Below, in pieces: positions 26,214-35,028 of a stretch of 64,000 nt of DNA (positions within the stretch are counted from its first letter, which is position 1; every line of letters starts with the position of its first letter). The translations under genes and the position numbers were made by a program. Source of the stretch: Caballeronia glathei (GTDB lineage: Bacteria > Pseudomonadota > Gammaproteobacteria > Burkholderiales > Burkholderiaceae); assembly GCF_000698595.1 (NCBI RefSeq), contig NZ_JFHC01000045.1:1-64000 (forward strand), read 5' to 3'. The notes under the pieces were generated by a model. The model ran no database searches, had not been told where the DNA came from, and worked only from the letters and a program-made list of their open reading frames with translations.

Positions 26214-27070
26214 GCGGTTCTCCCGAGCAGTCCGTTCGGACGCAGCAGCAGCACGGCCGCCATGGCGACGTAGATCATCAGGCGGGCGCCCTCGGGCCAC
26301 AGCGTGCTCATCACGCTCTGCACGATGCCGACCAGCAGTCCGCCCACCAGCGCGCCCAGAAAGTTCCCCATGCCGCCGACCACGACCACCACGAACGCGA
26401 CGCCGAGCGCCTCGATGCCCATGAACGGATCGACGCCGCGAATCGGCGCGGCCAGCACGCCCGCGAGCGCCGCGGTACCCGCGCCGAGCGCGAACACGAG
26501 GCTGAACACGCGCACCACGTTGATGCCGAGGAGCGACACCATCTCCGATGATTCGCTGCCGGCGCGCACCGCGCTGCCGAGCCGCGTGCCTTCGAGGATC
26601 CACCACAGCAGGAACGCGAGCACGGCGGTGAAGCCGATCACGAAGAGCCGGTACTTCGGGTAGATGAAGCTGCCCCACATCACGACGCCGTTCAGCACGT
26701 CGGGCACCGGCACGTTGTCGCCGAGCGGCCCCCAGATGAGGATCGCGCATTCCTGCAGGACGAGCGCGAGACCGACCGTCGCGAGAATGTGGAACTCGTG
26801 CTGTTGCGCATAGACATGCCGCAGGATCGCCTTTTCGACCACCCACGCGAGCGCGCCGACCACGACCGGCACCACGGCGAGCGCGGCCCAGAAGCTCATC
26901 GACCACTGCATCGCCTGATAGCAGAAATACGCGCCCAGCAGATAGAAGGCGCCGTGCGCGAAGTTCACGAAGCGCAGCAGCCCGAAGACGATCGACAGAC
27001 CGACCGCGAGCAGGAAGTACAGCATCCCGACACCGATGCCGTTCACGACCTGCAACAGATAAACGTTCAT
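26210..27070 (-). CDS. livH: Branched-chain-type ABC transporter permease LivH
   Basis: A 286-residue permease with LLRFVNFAHGAFYLLGAY and the GMGNFLGALVGGLLVG membrane segment. The ATG at 27070 is chosen over an in-frame start at 27112 because MNVYLLQVVNGI is the usual LivH beginning. Confidence 0.9.
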   Translation of the reverse strand: MNVYLLQVVNGIGVGMLYFLLAVGLSIVFGLLRFVNFAHGAFYLLGAYFCYQAMQWSMSFWAALAVVPVVVGALAWVVEKAILRHVYAQQHEFHILATVGLALVLQECAILIWGPLGDNVPVPDVLNGVVMWGSFIYPKYRLFVIGFTAVLAFLLWWILEGTRLGSAVRAGSESSEMVSLLGINVVRVFSLVFALGAGTAALAGVLAAPIRGVDPFMGIEALGVAFVVVVVGGMGNFLGALVGGLLVGIVQSVMSTLWPEGARLMIYVAMAAVLLLRPNGLLGRTA

Positions 27071-27093
27071 GGCTTTTCGTCCGAAGTGAACCG

Positions 27094-27123
27094 GCGCGGA
27101 CGCGTTCGACACGCGGCCCGCGC
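27094..27123 (-). other. Intercistronic hairpin between livK and livH
   Basis: A two-part stem: GCGCGG paired with CCGCGC (outer) and CGCGT paired with ACGCG (inner), with a small internal loop and a 5-nt terminal loop. It begins 9 nt after the livK stop. No T run follows. It is placed like the hairpins after urtA and after the polyol binding-protein gene. Confidence 0.6.
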
Positions 27124-27131
27124 GCGAGCGG

Positions 27132-28358
27132 TCAAGCCAGCTTGCACTGCGTCTTGTCGAGCGGCAGGAACGACTGGCCGGAACTCACGATGTCGGCGTA
27201 GTCGTCGGCGTTCTTCATCTTGTTCTTCGCCTTGCCCTTGAGCAGGTAGTAGTTCTTGAGCACCTGATGGTCGCCGCCGCGGATCTCCTCGGCACCCGTG
27301 AGGCCCGCGTACTTCATGCCTTCGAGCGCCGCGACGACCTTCTTCGGGTCTGCGTTGCCGGCCTTGACGATGCCGTCCAGCAGGATCTTCGTGCAGATGT
27401 ACGAGCCCGCCAGGCTGTAGTTCGGGTTCGTCTTGTACGCGGCGTTCACGCGCTTGACGAGGTCGTTGTTGAGCGGCGAATCGATTGCATGCCAGTATTG
27501 CGCGCCGAAGTACACGCCATCGCACAGGTCCGGCCCGAGCGCCTCGAACTGTTCGAGCCCCGAGGCCCACGCGAGCAGGATCGTGCAATTGTTCTTCATG
27601 CCGAAGCTGACCGCCTGGCGCAACGTATCCGACGACTGCGAGCCGAAGTTCAGGATCAGCAGCACGTCGGGCTTCGCGGCGACCGCATTGGTCAGATAGC
27701 CGCTGAATTCCTTTTCGTTGAGCGAGTGGTAGCTGTTGCCCACGTGCTCGATGCCCTTTTCCTTGAAGATCGCCTTGGCCGCCGACAGCAGACCGTCGCC
27801 GAACACGTATTGCGGCGTGATGGTGTACCAGCGCTTCGCCTTGGGCATCGTCTGGATCAGCGGGCGCACCGTCTGCTCGATCGCGCCGAAAGTCGGCACC
27901 GACCAGCGGAACGTCGCGCTGTTGCAGTCCTTGCCGGTGATCTCGTCGGCGCCCGCCGTCGTGATGAAGATGCCGCCGGCCTTCTCGGCTTCCTTGCCCA
28001 TCGCGAGCGATTCCGACGACAGGATGCCGCCCGCGAAGAAGCGCGCATTCTTCTGCTGCGCGATTTCCTGCACGCGCCGCACGGCGGTCGCGGGCTTGCC
28101 TTCGGTATCGAGCGCCGTGTAGGCGAGCGGCTGGCCGAGCACCTTGCCGTATTGTTCGATCGCGAGCTTCATGCCGAGGTCGGCGTACTTGCCGTTTGCC
28201 GCGAACGGGCCCGACATCGGCACCGGACAGGCGAACTGGATCGGCGCGCCCTGCGCGAAGGCGCTCTTCGCGACGAGCGACCCGAGCGATCCGGGAACGG
28301 CCGACAGCGCGGCCAGCTTCAACATGTTTCGGCGATTCAAATTGGTGCTCCTTGTCAT
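27132..28358 (-). CDS. livK: Branched-chain-type ABC transporter substrate-binding protein LivK
   Basis: A 408-residue periplasmic binding protein. The N terminus MTRSTNLNRRNMLKLAALS with two Arg and a KSAFAQG cleavage region resembles a Tat or Sec signal. PVPMSGPFAANGKYADLGMKLAIE is the family's ligand-domain start. GGGG is 6 nt before the ATG at 28358; a frame reaching back to 28421 runs into the promoter. First gene of the livKHMGF-hydrolase-M81 operon. The ligand is probably the substrate of the two downstream hydrolases rather than a branched-chain amino acid. Confidence 0.9.
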   Translation of the reverse strand: MTRSTNLNRRNMLKLAALSAVPGSLGSLVAKSAFAQGAPIQFACPVPMSGPFAANGKYADLGMKLAIEQYGKVLGQPLAYTALDTEGKPATAVRRVQEIAQQKNARFFAGGILSSESLAMGKEAEKAGGIFITTAGADEITGKDCNSATFRWSVPTFGAIEQTVRPLIQTMPKAKRWYTITPQYVFGDGLLSAAKAIFKEKGIEHVGNSYHSLNEKEFSGYLTNAVAAKPDVLLILNFGSQSSDTLRQAVSFGMKNNCTILLAWASGLEQFEALGPDLCDGVYFGAQYWHAIDSPLNNDLVKRVNAAYKTNPNYSLAGSYICTKILLDGIVKAGNADPKKVVAALEGMKYAGLTGAEEIRGGDHQVLKNYYLLKGKAKNKMKNADDYADIVSSGQSFLPLDKTQCKLA

Positions 28359-28436
28359 GAAAACCCCGCGTGTGACCGGCTCTGAAACCCGTTGGCAAGA
28401 CCTGCGGACCGCCGCCTGCATGATCGGCTGGCCTTG

Positions 28437-28460
28437 TTCTATTTATCATGATAAATAGAA
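28437..28460. promoter_or_regulatory. 24-bp perfect palindrome, probable GntR operator
   Basis: TTCTATTTATCATGATAAATAGAA is fully self-complementary. It lies between livK and the divergent GntR gene. On the minus strand TTGTAC (28481-28476) and TATTTA (28457-28452), 18 bp apart, make a possible promoter whose -10 is inside the palindrome. On the plus strand TACAAT (28477-28482) is a good -10 for the regulator. Binding here could repress both. Confidence 0.75.
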
Positions 28461-28565
28461 TGAACCAGATCCTAGGTACAATAAATTCCTGTGTCAATCG
28501 GGCAAAATTCCCGGTTGTGTAAAGCCCGGGCGCTTCGCGCGAACGGCTACGAGAGGAGCATCGAG

Positions 28566-29384
28566 ATGGTTATGGATCGGGCAAGGCCTGGCGCGGCGAT
28601 CGAGATCAAGCAGCAAAAGCGCGCCGATCTGGTCGCTGAGGAGATCAAGCGGCTGATCACGGAGAAGGACCTGAAGCCTGGCGACCGGCTGCCGCGCGAG
28701 GTCGAATTGCAGCAGCTGTTCTCGGTGAGCAAGAGCACGATTCGCGAGGCGCTCAAGTCGCTGGAGGTGCAGGGACTCATCAAGGTGACGACCGGTCCGA
28801 GCGGCGGCGGGACCATTGTCGAAGTGCCCCTCGACCGCACGCTGCAACTCCTGCAGAACTACCTGTTCTTCAAGGACGTCACGATCGACGACATCTACAC
28901 GGTGCGTCAGCTGCTCGAACCCGAGCTTGCCGCCGGCGCCGTGCCGCACCTGACCGAGGAGGATTTCGGCAGGCTGGAGGCGAGCATCGCGTGCTGCGAC
29001 AGACCGGCGTCGGCCCACGCGGGGGGCGACATCGTCAGGCAGCGTCAGGAGGACGTGAACTTCCACGACATCCTCGCGGCCGCCAATCCGAATCCGTTCC
29101 TGCGCTTCAGCTGCGAGCTGATCAACGAGATGATCCGCCAGCTCATCGAGTTTCGTAACGACACGCCGCAGTCCGAGCACGAGCGCTTCGGCCAGGCGAA
29201 CGTGAAGATCCACAAGGCGATCACGAAGGCGGCGCGCGAACGCAATGTCGAGAAGGTGCGCGAACTGATGGTGGTCCACATGACCGAAGCGCCGCGCTAC
29301 GTGAAGCGGATGAAGGGCAAGCTGCGCGGGCGGCTCATCCTCGACTCGGAGATCAGGAAGCGCATGAAAAGCGGAACGCCGTAA
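28566..29384 (+). CDS. GntR/FadR-family transcriptional regulator
   Basis: A 272-residue regulator. The winged helix is at about 20-90 (EIKRLITEKDLKPGDRLP, SVSKSTIREALKSLEVQGLI) and an FCD ligand domain at about 100-240 with metal-type residues in HDILAAANPN. AGGAG lies 7 nt before the ATG at 28566; a GTG at 28491 would start upstream of a better site. It is divergent from livK and probably controls that operon through the 24-bp palindrome. The ligand is unknown. Confidence 0.88.
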   Translation: MVMDRARPGAAIEIKQQKRADLVAEEIKRLITEKDLKPGDRLPREVELQQLFSVSKSTIREALKSLEVQGLIKVTTGPSGGGTIVEVPLDRTLQLLQNYLFFKDVTIDDIYTVRQLLEPELAAGAVPHLTEEDFGRLEASIACCDRPASAHAGGDIVRQRQEDVNFHDILAAANPNPFLRFSCELINEMIRQLIEFRNDTPQSEHERFGQANVKIHKAITKAARERNVEKVRELMVVHMTEAPRYVKRMKGKLRGRLILDSEIRKRMKSGTP

Positions 29385-29409
29385 GCGGGACCGTCGTGCG
29401 ATGCCGCGC

Positions 29410-31266
29410 TCAGCGCAAGCCGAACACCGCCACGCCGTTCTTCGTTCCCACGTACACCTTGCCGTTCGCGATCATCGGCGTGATGAACTTGTTGCCGGGG
29501 CCGAACTGGTCGCGCGCGCCGGCCTGATTGCTGTTGTAGAGCTCCCTCGCGAGATTGGCCGCGTCGTAGGCGTGCAGCGCCGCGATCACACCGTTTTCCG
29601 CTGCCCACACGATGCCGTTCGACGTCCCGTTCGCCGATACGCTGGGCGTCGCCCCCGGTGAGCCGAAGTTGTTCGGCGTCTCGCTGACGGGCGCCACGGA
29701 GAGGAGCGCCCCGCTGATGCGAAACGCCTTGATGGGGTCGCCGATCGATCCGAAGTACACCATGTTGTTGAAGTACGCGGGCATCCCGAACTCGGGTCCG
29801 CCGAGCTGGCCGGGCACTTCCTGGTAGACGTGATTCGTGGCCGGGTCGAACTTGCCCATCGCATCGCGGTTGACGACGTAGATGTTCGAGTTCTTGCCCG
29901 CGCCCACCGCGAGGCGGCGCAGCACGCCGTTCGCGTCGGTGAAATCGGGCAGCACGAGCGCGCCGCCCGAGCCGAGGTCGATATCGGCGGCCGATTCCTG
30001 CACCGTATTGAAGGTCTGGAAGTAGTCCGCCACCGAGAGACCGGGCGCCGTGGCCAGCTTGAGAAACGCGTTGCCGTAATTGCCCGATGACGGCGCGCCC
30101 GAGGCGTCGAGCGTGGCATCGAATGTGCCGTTCGCATCGAGAAAATAGATCGACGTGCCGTCCGACGCCATCCCCGCGCCGCTCATCCAGATCGCGCCGC
30201 CCGAGCCGTTCGGCGTGAGATTGAGCACGCTCGTCTGCCTGAGCGTGTCGGCGCTGTAGGCGATGACCCAACCGCTATAGGGCTGGAAGTCGCAATGCGA
30301 GGTCCAGCCGGTGTAGATCACGCCGTTCAGCAGCAAGAGCGACTGCCGCTCGGCATATTGCTTCGGATCGAACACGACGCGGCCGTTCACGCTGTTCGCG
30401 CCGTTGCCCGGAAACGATGCGGCGATCTCCGTCGGACCGCCGAACAAGGGCGCGCCGGTCGTGAGGTCGAGTGCATGAATTCGCTGATGGTAGCCGCCCG
30501 ATCCGTCCTTGGACATCGCGACGACATAGATCGCGCCATGCGGCCCGCGCGAGCGGTCGATGACGGGTGTCGCGGTGATGCCGATGGTCGGGGTGATCTG
30601 CGGGCAGCTGTGGTCGTCGCTCGGCGTTTCGCCCGCTCCGAGCGTGGAGACCTGCCACAGGGTCGCGCCTGTGTCGGCGTCGAGCGCGTAGACGCTCGCG
30701 TTCTCGGTCGCGACGTACAGCACGTTGTGCGTGCCGCCCGCGATCGGCAGGCCGGCGAGATAGAGCGGCTCGGCGTCGACGGCGCCGTCCACCGCATAGA
30801 ACCCGAGCTTGCCGAACAACGTCGCGTTGACGTTCGCCGGCGTGAGCACGGTCTCGTTCAGGTACTGGCCGGTGCGCGCGATGTCGTTGTGATAGGTGGT
30901 GACGTCCTTGGCATTCGCGGCGGGCAGCGTTCCGCCGCCTGTGCCACCGCCTGTGCCGCCTCCGGTGCCAGCGCCGGTGCCACCACCTGTGCCGCCTCCT
31001 GTGCCACTGCCGGTGCCGCCACCTGTGCCACCGCCGCCCGCGTCCGATCCAGTTCCCGATCCGCTGCCGCTATCGCCGCCCGATCCGGTTGACCCGCCCG
31101 CCGGTGAGCTTGCGCCGGACCCCGTCCCCGATTCGCTCGCCGGACTGCTGCCGCCCGTCGCGGACGATTCGCCGCCTGGACTCGAACTGCTTCCGCCGCT
31201 GCACCCGGCAAGCATCGTCGCGAGCAGCAGCGCGAAGAGCCAATTCGAAAGACGCGCGTAGTTCAT
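29410..31266 (-). CDS. Repeat-linked beta-propeller (PQQ-like) lipoprotein
   Basis: A 618-residue predicted lipoprotein. The signal peptide ends in a lipobox, TMLAGC (Cys near residue 22). Residues about 23-125 are a low-complexity Gly/Ser/Thr linker containing GGGT repeats. The rest resembles quinoprotein-type beta-propeller blades (LYVATENASVYALDADTGATLWQ, IYVVNRDAMGKFDP, VYVGTKNGVAVFG). AAAGGGGA precedes the ATG at 31266. Likely tethered to the outer membrane with the propeller in the periplasm or outside. No cofactor-binding catalytic residues were identified, so an enzymatic role is not claimed. Confidence 0.75.
   Translation of the reverse strand: MNYARLSNWLFALLLATMLAGCSGGSSSSPGGESSATGGSSPASESGTGSGASSPAGGSTGSGGDSGSGSGTGSDAGGGGTGGGTGSGTGGGTGGGTGAGTGGGTGGGTGGGTLPAANAKDVTTYHNDIARTGQYLNETVLTPANVNATLFGKLGFYAVDGAVDAEPLYLAGLPIAGGTHNVLYVATENASVYALDADTGATLWQVSTLGAGETPSDDHSCPQITPTIGITATPVIDRSRGPHGAIYVVAMSKDGSGGYHQRIHALDLTTGAPLFGGPTEIAASFPGNGANSVNGRVVFDPKQYAERQSLLLLNGVIYTGWTSHCDFQPYSGWVIAYSADTLRQTSVLNLTPNGSGGAIWMSGAGMASDGTSIYFLDANGTFDATLDASGAPSSGNYGNAFLKLATAPGLSVADYFQTFNTVQESAADIDLGSGGALVLPDFTDANGVLRRLAVGAGKNSNIYVVNRDAMGKFDPATNHVYQEVPGQLGGPEFGMPAYFNNMVYFGSIGDPIKAFRISGALLSVAPVSETPNNFGSPGATPSVSANGTSNGIVWAAENGVIAALHAYDAANLARELYNSNQAGARDQFGPGNKFITPMIANGKVYVGTKNGVAVFGLR
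30937..31032. repeat. 12-bp minisatellite, eight units, inside the lipoprotein gene
   Basis: Eight imperfect copies of a 12-bp unit (plus strand GCCTGTGCCACC and variants) encode four-residue GGGT-type repeats of the linker. Copy-number change would lengthen or shorten the linker without breaking the frame. Confidence 0.85.
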
Positions 31267-31435
31267 GTGCAATCCCCTTTGTCGGGCGAGTGCGTCAGTG
31301 ATCCGGTGCGGCCTCGTGATTATCTTTCCATGGAGCCGCGCCGACGCGGCGGCGTCGGCGGGAAGCTAGCTGTTGGCTGAAAAAGAAGCACAGCCGTTCG
31401 AATCGCGCATGATCGGCGGCTGCGCTGCGTGCAGG

Positions 31436-31876
31436 TCAGGAGAGCTTCGGCGGCAGTTCGCCGAGTTGCCTGAATACGCTCAGCCAGTCTTCGAGGTGCC
31501 AGGTCTTCACGATGCGGCCCTCGCGCAGTTCGTGAAAGGAGTGGATCGCGAAATCGATCTGCTTGGACGTCGCCGCGATGCCCATCAGCGGCCCGGACTG
31601 CGTACCCGTCACGCGCGCCCGCACGGCAACCTTGTTGCCGTGTATCAGCACATCCAGCAAATGGATGTCCATGTCCGGAAGCGCCGACGTGAGGTCGGCG
31701 AAGATGGGGACCATCACGTCCGGGCCCGTTTGCGGCCCGGGCGGCGCGGGAATGTATTCCCAGTCCGGTGTCACGACTTTCCGGAACAGCGCGATGTCCT
31801 TCAGGGCGACCGCCTGATAGAAGAGCTTGATTGCCTGCTGTACCGAGGTGTCCGTTATCGCGTCGTTCGTGTCCAT
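31436..31876 (-). CDS. SnoaL-like / ester-cyclase-type protein
   Basis: A 146-residue NTF2-fold protein similar to SnoaL-like polyketide-cyclase relatives. AIKLFYQAVALKDIALFRKVVTPDWEY and GKIVKTWHLEDW-type ending (GRIVKTWHLEDWLSVFRQLG) are characteristic. AAAGGG precedes the ATG at 31876. Such proteins cover many small-molecule isomerase or binding roles; no specific one is inferred. It lies 183 bp after the polyol dehydrogenase genes and may be separate. Confidence 0.75.
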   Translation of the reverse strand: MDTNDAITDTSVQQAIKLFYQAVALKDIALFRKVVTPDWEYIPAPPGPQTGPDVMVPIFADLTSALPDMDIHLLDVLIHGNKVAVRARVTGTQSGPLMGIAATSKQIDFAIHSFHELREGRIVKTWHLEDWLSVFRQLGELPPKLS

Positions 31877-32059
31877 GTCATGCCCTTTCGTCGCTGCACC
31901 GCTGCACCGCTGCGCCGCTTCGTTGCCTGCCGCCTGTTCGTTCCAGCATACAGCCCGGGCGGGCGCGTGGCAACGACCGGCCTCGACGGCCGGCTGCGCA
32001 GGCAGCGAGCCCGTCGGGCGCCTGCGGATCGCGGCGCCGAACGCCGGTCTGTCGTCGCG

Positions 32060-33148
32060 CTATCGCGGCTTGAGCAGCACCTTGATCGACTCCAGCGAAT
32101 CCGCGATCCTGATCGCCTCCGACCATTCCTCGAGACTGAAGCCGTGCGTCACGATTCCCTTCGACGTCACGAGCCCCCGCGCGAGCAGATCGATCGCGAT
32201 CGGATAGCAATACGGCCCCAGATGCGCGCCGCGCACGTCCAGCTCCTTGCGGTCGCCGATGATCGACCAGTCCACCGTCGTGTCGCTGCCGAACACCGAG
32301 AATTCGACGAAGCGCCCGAGCTTGCGGATCATGTCGAGACCCTGCGACACCCCCACCGGCGCGCCCGTCGTTTCGATGTAGACGTCGCAGCCGTATTCGC
32401 CGGTGATCGACTTCACGATCGCCTGCGCGTCTTCCGTCTTCGGGTTGATCGTGAGGTCCGCGCCGTACTCGCGGGCGAGCGCGAGCCGCTCTTCCACCGG
32501 ATCGATCACGACCAGCTTCTTCGGTGTCTTCAGATGCGCGACCTGCGTCATCATCAGGCCGAGCGGGCCCGCACCCGCGATCACGACGACATCATCCAAC
32601 TGGATGTCGCCGCGGTTGACCGTGTGGATCGCGCAGGCGAGCGGCTCGATGATCGCGGCGTCCTCGAGCGATATGCCATCGGGGATCCTGTGGACGATCG
32701 CCGTCGGCGGAATGCGCATGTAGTCGGCCATGCCGCCGTCGGCGACTTCGCGCTGGAAGCCGAAGATGTTGTGCACTTCGCACATCCAGTACTGGCCCGA
32801 CTTGCAATAGCGGCACTTGCCGCACGGCACGATCTGCTCGGCGATCACGCGCTCGCCGAGCGTCACGCCGAAATGCTCCGCGGCGCCGTCGCCGAGTTCC
32901 TCGACGTAGCCGAAGAACTCGTGGCCCGGGATCACGGGCGCCTTCACCCACGGGCTCGGGCCGCCCCAGAACATCTTCGCGCCGGAGTGGCACTTGCAGT
33001 CGCTCGCGCAGATGCCGCAGGCCGCTATGCGGATCACCAGTTCGTTGCGGCCCGCTGTCGGTCGCCGCACGCGCTCGACCCGGTAGTCCTTCGGCGCGTG
33101 GCAGACGATCGCCGTCATCTGCGTCGGGTTCTCTTCGGTTGCGCTCAT
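32060..33148 (-). CDS. Zn-dependent alcohol dehydrogenase (polyol/threitol dehydrogenase-like)
   Basis: A 362-residue medium-chain dehydrogenase. The catalytic zinc site is Cys44 region (AACGICASDCKCHSG) with GHEFFG. The structural zinc cluster is CGKCRYCKSGQYWMC. The NAD-binding motif is GAGPLG. The KMFWGGPSPWVK insert is reminiscent of erythritol/L-threitol dehydrogenases, an assignment I make from memory and at moderate confidence. It is the last enzyme gene of the polyol operon, 66 bp after the second dehydrogenase. Confidence 0.8.
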   Translation of the reverse strand: MSATEENPTQMTAIVCHAPKDYRVERVRRPTAGRNELVIRIAACGICASDCKCHSGAKMFWGGPSPWVKAPVIPGHEFFGYVEELGDGAAEHFGVTLGERVIAEQIVPCGKCRYCKSGQYWMCEVHNIFGFQREVADGGMADYMRIPPTAIVHRIPDGISLEDAAIIEPLACAIHTVNRGDIQLDDVVVIAGAGPLGLMMTQVAHLKTPKKLVVIDPVEERLALAREYGADLTINPKTEDAQAIVKSITGEYGCDVYIETTGAPVGVSQGLDMIRKLGRFVEFSVFGSDTTVDWSIIGDRKELDVRGAHLGPYCYPIAIDLLARGLVTSKGIVTHGFSLEEWSEAIRIADSLESIKVLLKPR

Positions 33149-33214
33149 GATGCTCTCGCTCGGGTTGCGGTATTCGGCTTGCGGTGGTTGGCATGCACGG
33201 CATGCGGCGGCGCG

Positions 33215-34249
33215 CTACTCCATCACGATCTGCACCTTGACGTCCGAGGGATTGCCGCTCGCCGCTTCCTCGAATGCCTTGATGCCGTCCGCGAAAGCGA
33301 ACGAGCGCGAGATGAACGGCTTCACGTCGATGCGGCCCGACGCGATCAGCTGAATCGCCCGCTCGAACATGTTGGCATAGCGGAACACCGACTCGATGCG
33401 CGCCTCCTTGATCTGGACGGCGACGACATCGATCGGCACCGCCTTCTGCGGCATCCCGACCAGCACGAGACAGCCGCCCGGGCACAGCAGGTCGACGATG
33501 CCGTCGAACGCCTTCTCGTTGCCGCTCGCCTCGAACACGACGTTCGCGCCCCATCCGCCCGTCAGCTCCGACACTACGTCACGCACGCGCCGCTCGCGGA
33601 TATCGACAGCGGTCACGCCCTGCACGCCCGCGATCAGGTCGAGCTTCTCGGGCACGAGATCGCAGACGATCGCGCGGCTGCATCCCCCGGCGAGCGCAGC
33701 CAGCGCGCACATCATGCCGATCGTTCCCGCGCCGAGCACGACCGCCACATCGCCCGGCCTGATCGCTGCCTTGGTCGCCGCCTGCATGCCGATGGCAAGC
33801 GGCTCGACGATCGCGCCCTCGGCAAAGCTCACGTTGTCGGGCAGCTTGAACGTGAAAGCCGCCGGATGCACGACGAACGGCGCGAGGCAGCCATGCACCG
33901 GCGGTGTCGCCCAGAAGCGCACGCTCGGATCGAGGTTGTACATGCCCTCGCGCGATGCGCGCGACTCCATGTCGGGCACGCCCGGCTCCATGCAGACGCG
34001 GTCGCCCGCCTTCAGATGCTTCACTTCCTCGCCGACCTCGATCACGGTGCCCGCCGCTTCGTGACCGAGCACCATCGGCTCGTTGACGACGAACGGACCG
34101 ATGCGGCCATGCTGGTAGTAGTGAATGTCGCTGCCGCAAATGCCGACCGTGTGAACGCGAATGCGCACATCGCGCGGACCGGTTACCTGCGGCAACGCGA
34201 AGGGTCGCAGGCTGATGCGGCCCTTTTCTTCGAGAACCAACGCTTCCAT
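33215..34249 (-). CDS. Polyol (xylitol/L-iditol type) 2-dehydrogenase, Zn-dependent
   Basis: A 344-residue medium-chain dehydrogenase of the sorbitol/xylitol dehydrogenase group. VGICGSDIHYYQHG and GHEAAG form the catalytic zinc site, and GAGTIG is the NAD motif. The region normally holding the structural-zinc Cys cluster reads CMEPGVPDMESRASREGMYN, the form seen in sorbitol dehydrogenases without structural zinc. GAGGG lies 9 nt before the ATG at 34249. Expected to oxidise a polyol to a ketose. Confidence 0.85.
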   Translation of the reverse strand: MEALVLEEKGRISLRPFALPQVTGPRDVRIRVHTVGICGSDIHYYQHGRIGPFVVNEPMVLGHEAAGTVIEVGEEVKHLKAGDRVCMEPGVPDMESRASREGMYNLDPSVRFWATPPVHGCLAPFVVHPAAFTFKLPDNVSFAEGAIVEPLAIGMQAATKAAIRPGDVAVVLGAGTIGMMCALAALAGGCSRAIVCDLVPEKLDLIAGVQGVTAVDIRERRVRDVVSELTGGWGANVVFEASGNEKAFDGIVDLLCPGGCLVLVGMPQKAVPIDVVAVQIKEARIESVFRYANMFERAIQLIASGRIDVKPFISRSFAFADGIKAFEEAASGNPSDVKVQIVME

Positions 34250-34284
34250 GATTGAAGCCCTCTGATAGGGTGATGAATACGTGC

Positions 34285-35028
34285 TCAGCCCGCCTGAAAG
34301 CCGCCGTCCACGGCAAGGCTGACCCCGTTGACCATGCTCGAATCGCTGCCGAGCAGGTAGGCGATCGTGCGCGCCACTTCCTCGGGTTGCACGAATCGTT
34401 GCAGCGGAATCCGCGCGAGCATCGGCCCCGATTTCTCCGGCTCGCTCCAGACTTTCTCGGCCATCGGCGTAAGCGTGACGACGGGGTTGACCGTGTTCAC
34501 GCGAATGCCGTGCACGCCGAGTTCGACCGCCATGACCCGCGTGAGCGCATCGAGCGCGGCCTTCGACGCGCAGTACGCCGCGTGCAGCGGTGTGCCGACC
34601 TGGGCCGCGACGCTCGACACGTTGACGATCGCCCCGCCCGCGCCGCGCGAGATCATCGAGCGCGCGCATGCCTGCGCGACGATCATCGCGGCGCGTACGT
34701 TCACCGCCATGATTCGGTCGAACGTCTCGACCGTGGTGTCGAGAAACGGCTCCAGTTCGACGATGCCCGCGCAGTTCACGAGCAGATCGACGGGTTGCGC
34801 CTGCTGCGCCGCTGCGCGCGTGGCGTTGGCATCGCCCAGATCGGCGACGATCGTCCTGCATCCGGTTTCGGCGCAAAGCGCATCGAGGTCCGCTTTCGAG
34901 CGGCTCAGCGCGATCACGACGGCGCCGCGTTCTGTCATCAGGCGCGCGGTCGCGAGCCCGATGCCCTTGCCCGCGCCCGTCACGAGCACCGTCTTGCCGG
35001 CGAATTCCCGATTGCGGTCTGTGCTCAT
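34285..35028 (-). CDS. Short-chain dehydrogenase (L-xylulose reductase-like)
   Basis: A 247-residue classical SDR with TGAGKGIG at about 17-24, NCAG, Ser in NVSSVAAQ and the YCASK active-site Tyr/Lys. It resembles dicarbonyl/L-xylulose reductases (NPVVTLTPMAEKVWSEP segment). The ATG at 35028 overlaps the SorC stop (ATGA). Together with the two zinc dehydrogenases it could interconvert a polyol and its ketose. Confidence 0.85.
   Translation of the reverse strand: MSTDRNREFAGKTVLVTGAGKGIGLATARLMTERGAVVIALSRSKADLDALCAETGCRTIVADLGDANATRAAAQQAQPVDLLVNCAGIVELEPFLDTTVETFDRIMAVNVRAAMIVAQACARSMISRGAGGAIVNVSSVAAQVGTPLHAAYCASKAALDALTRVMAVELGVHGIRVNTVNPVVTLTPMAEKVWSEPEKSGPMLARIPLQRFVQPEEVARTIAYLLGSDSSMVNGVSLAVDGGFQAG

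Noticed and set aside
28491..28565. Upstream GTG extension of the GntR gene
   Set aside because: It would begin next to the promoter -10; the ATG at 28566 has a proper AGGAG site.
30937..31045. Possible CRISPR-like repeats
   Set aside because: Units are 12 bp, contiguous and in frame with a protein linker; there are no spacers.
31373..34255. Plus-strand open frame of about 960 codons
   Set aside because: Antisense to the SnoaL-like gene and the two zinc dehydrogenases; no motif of its own.
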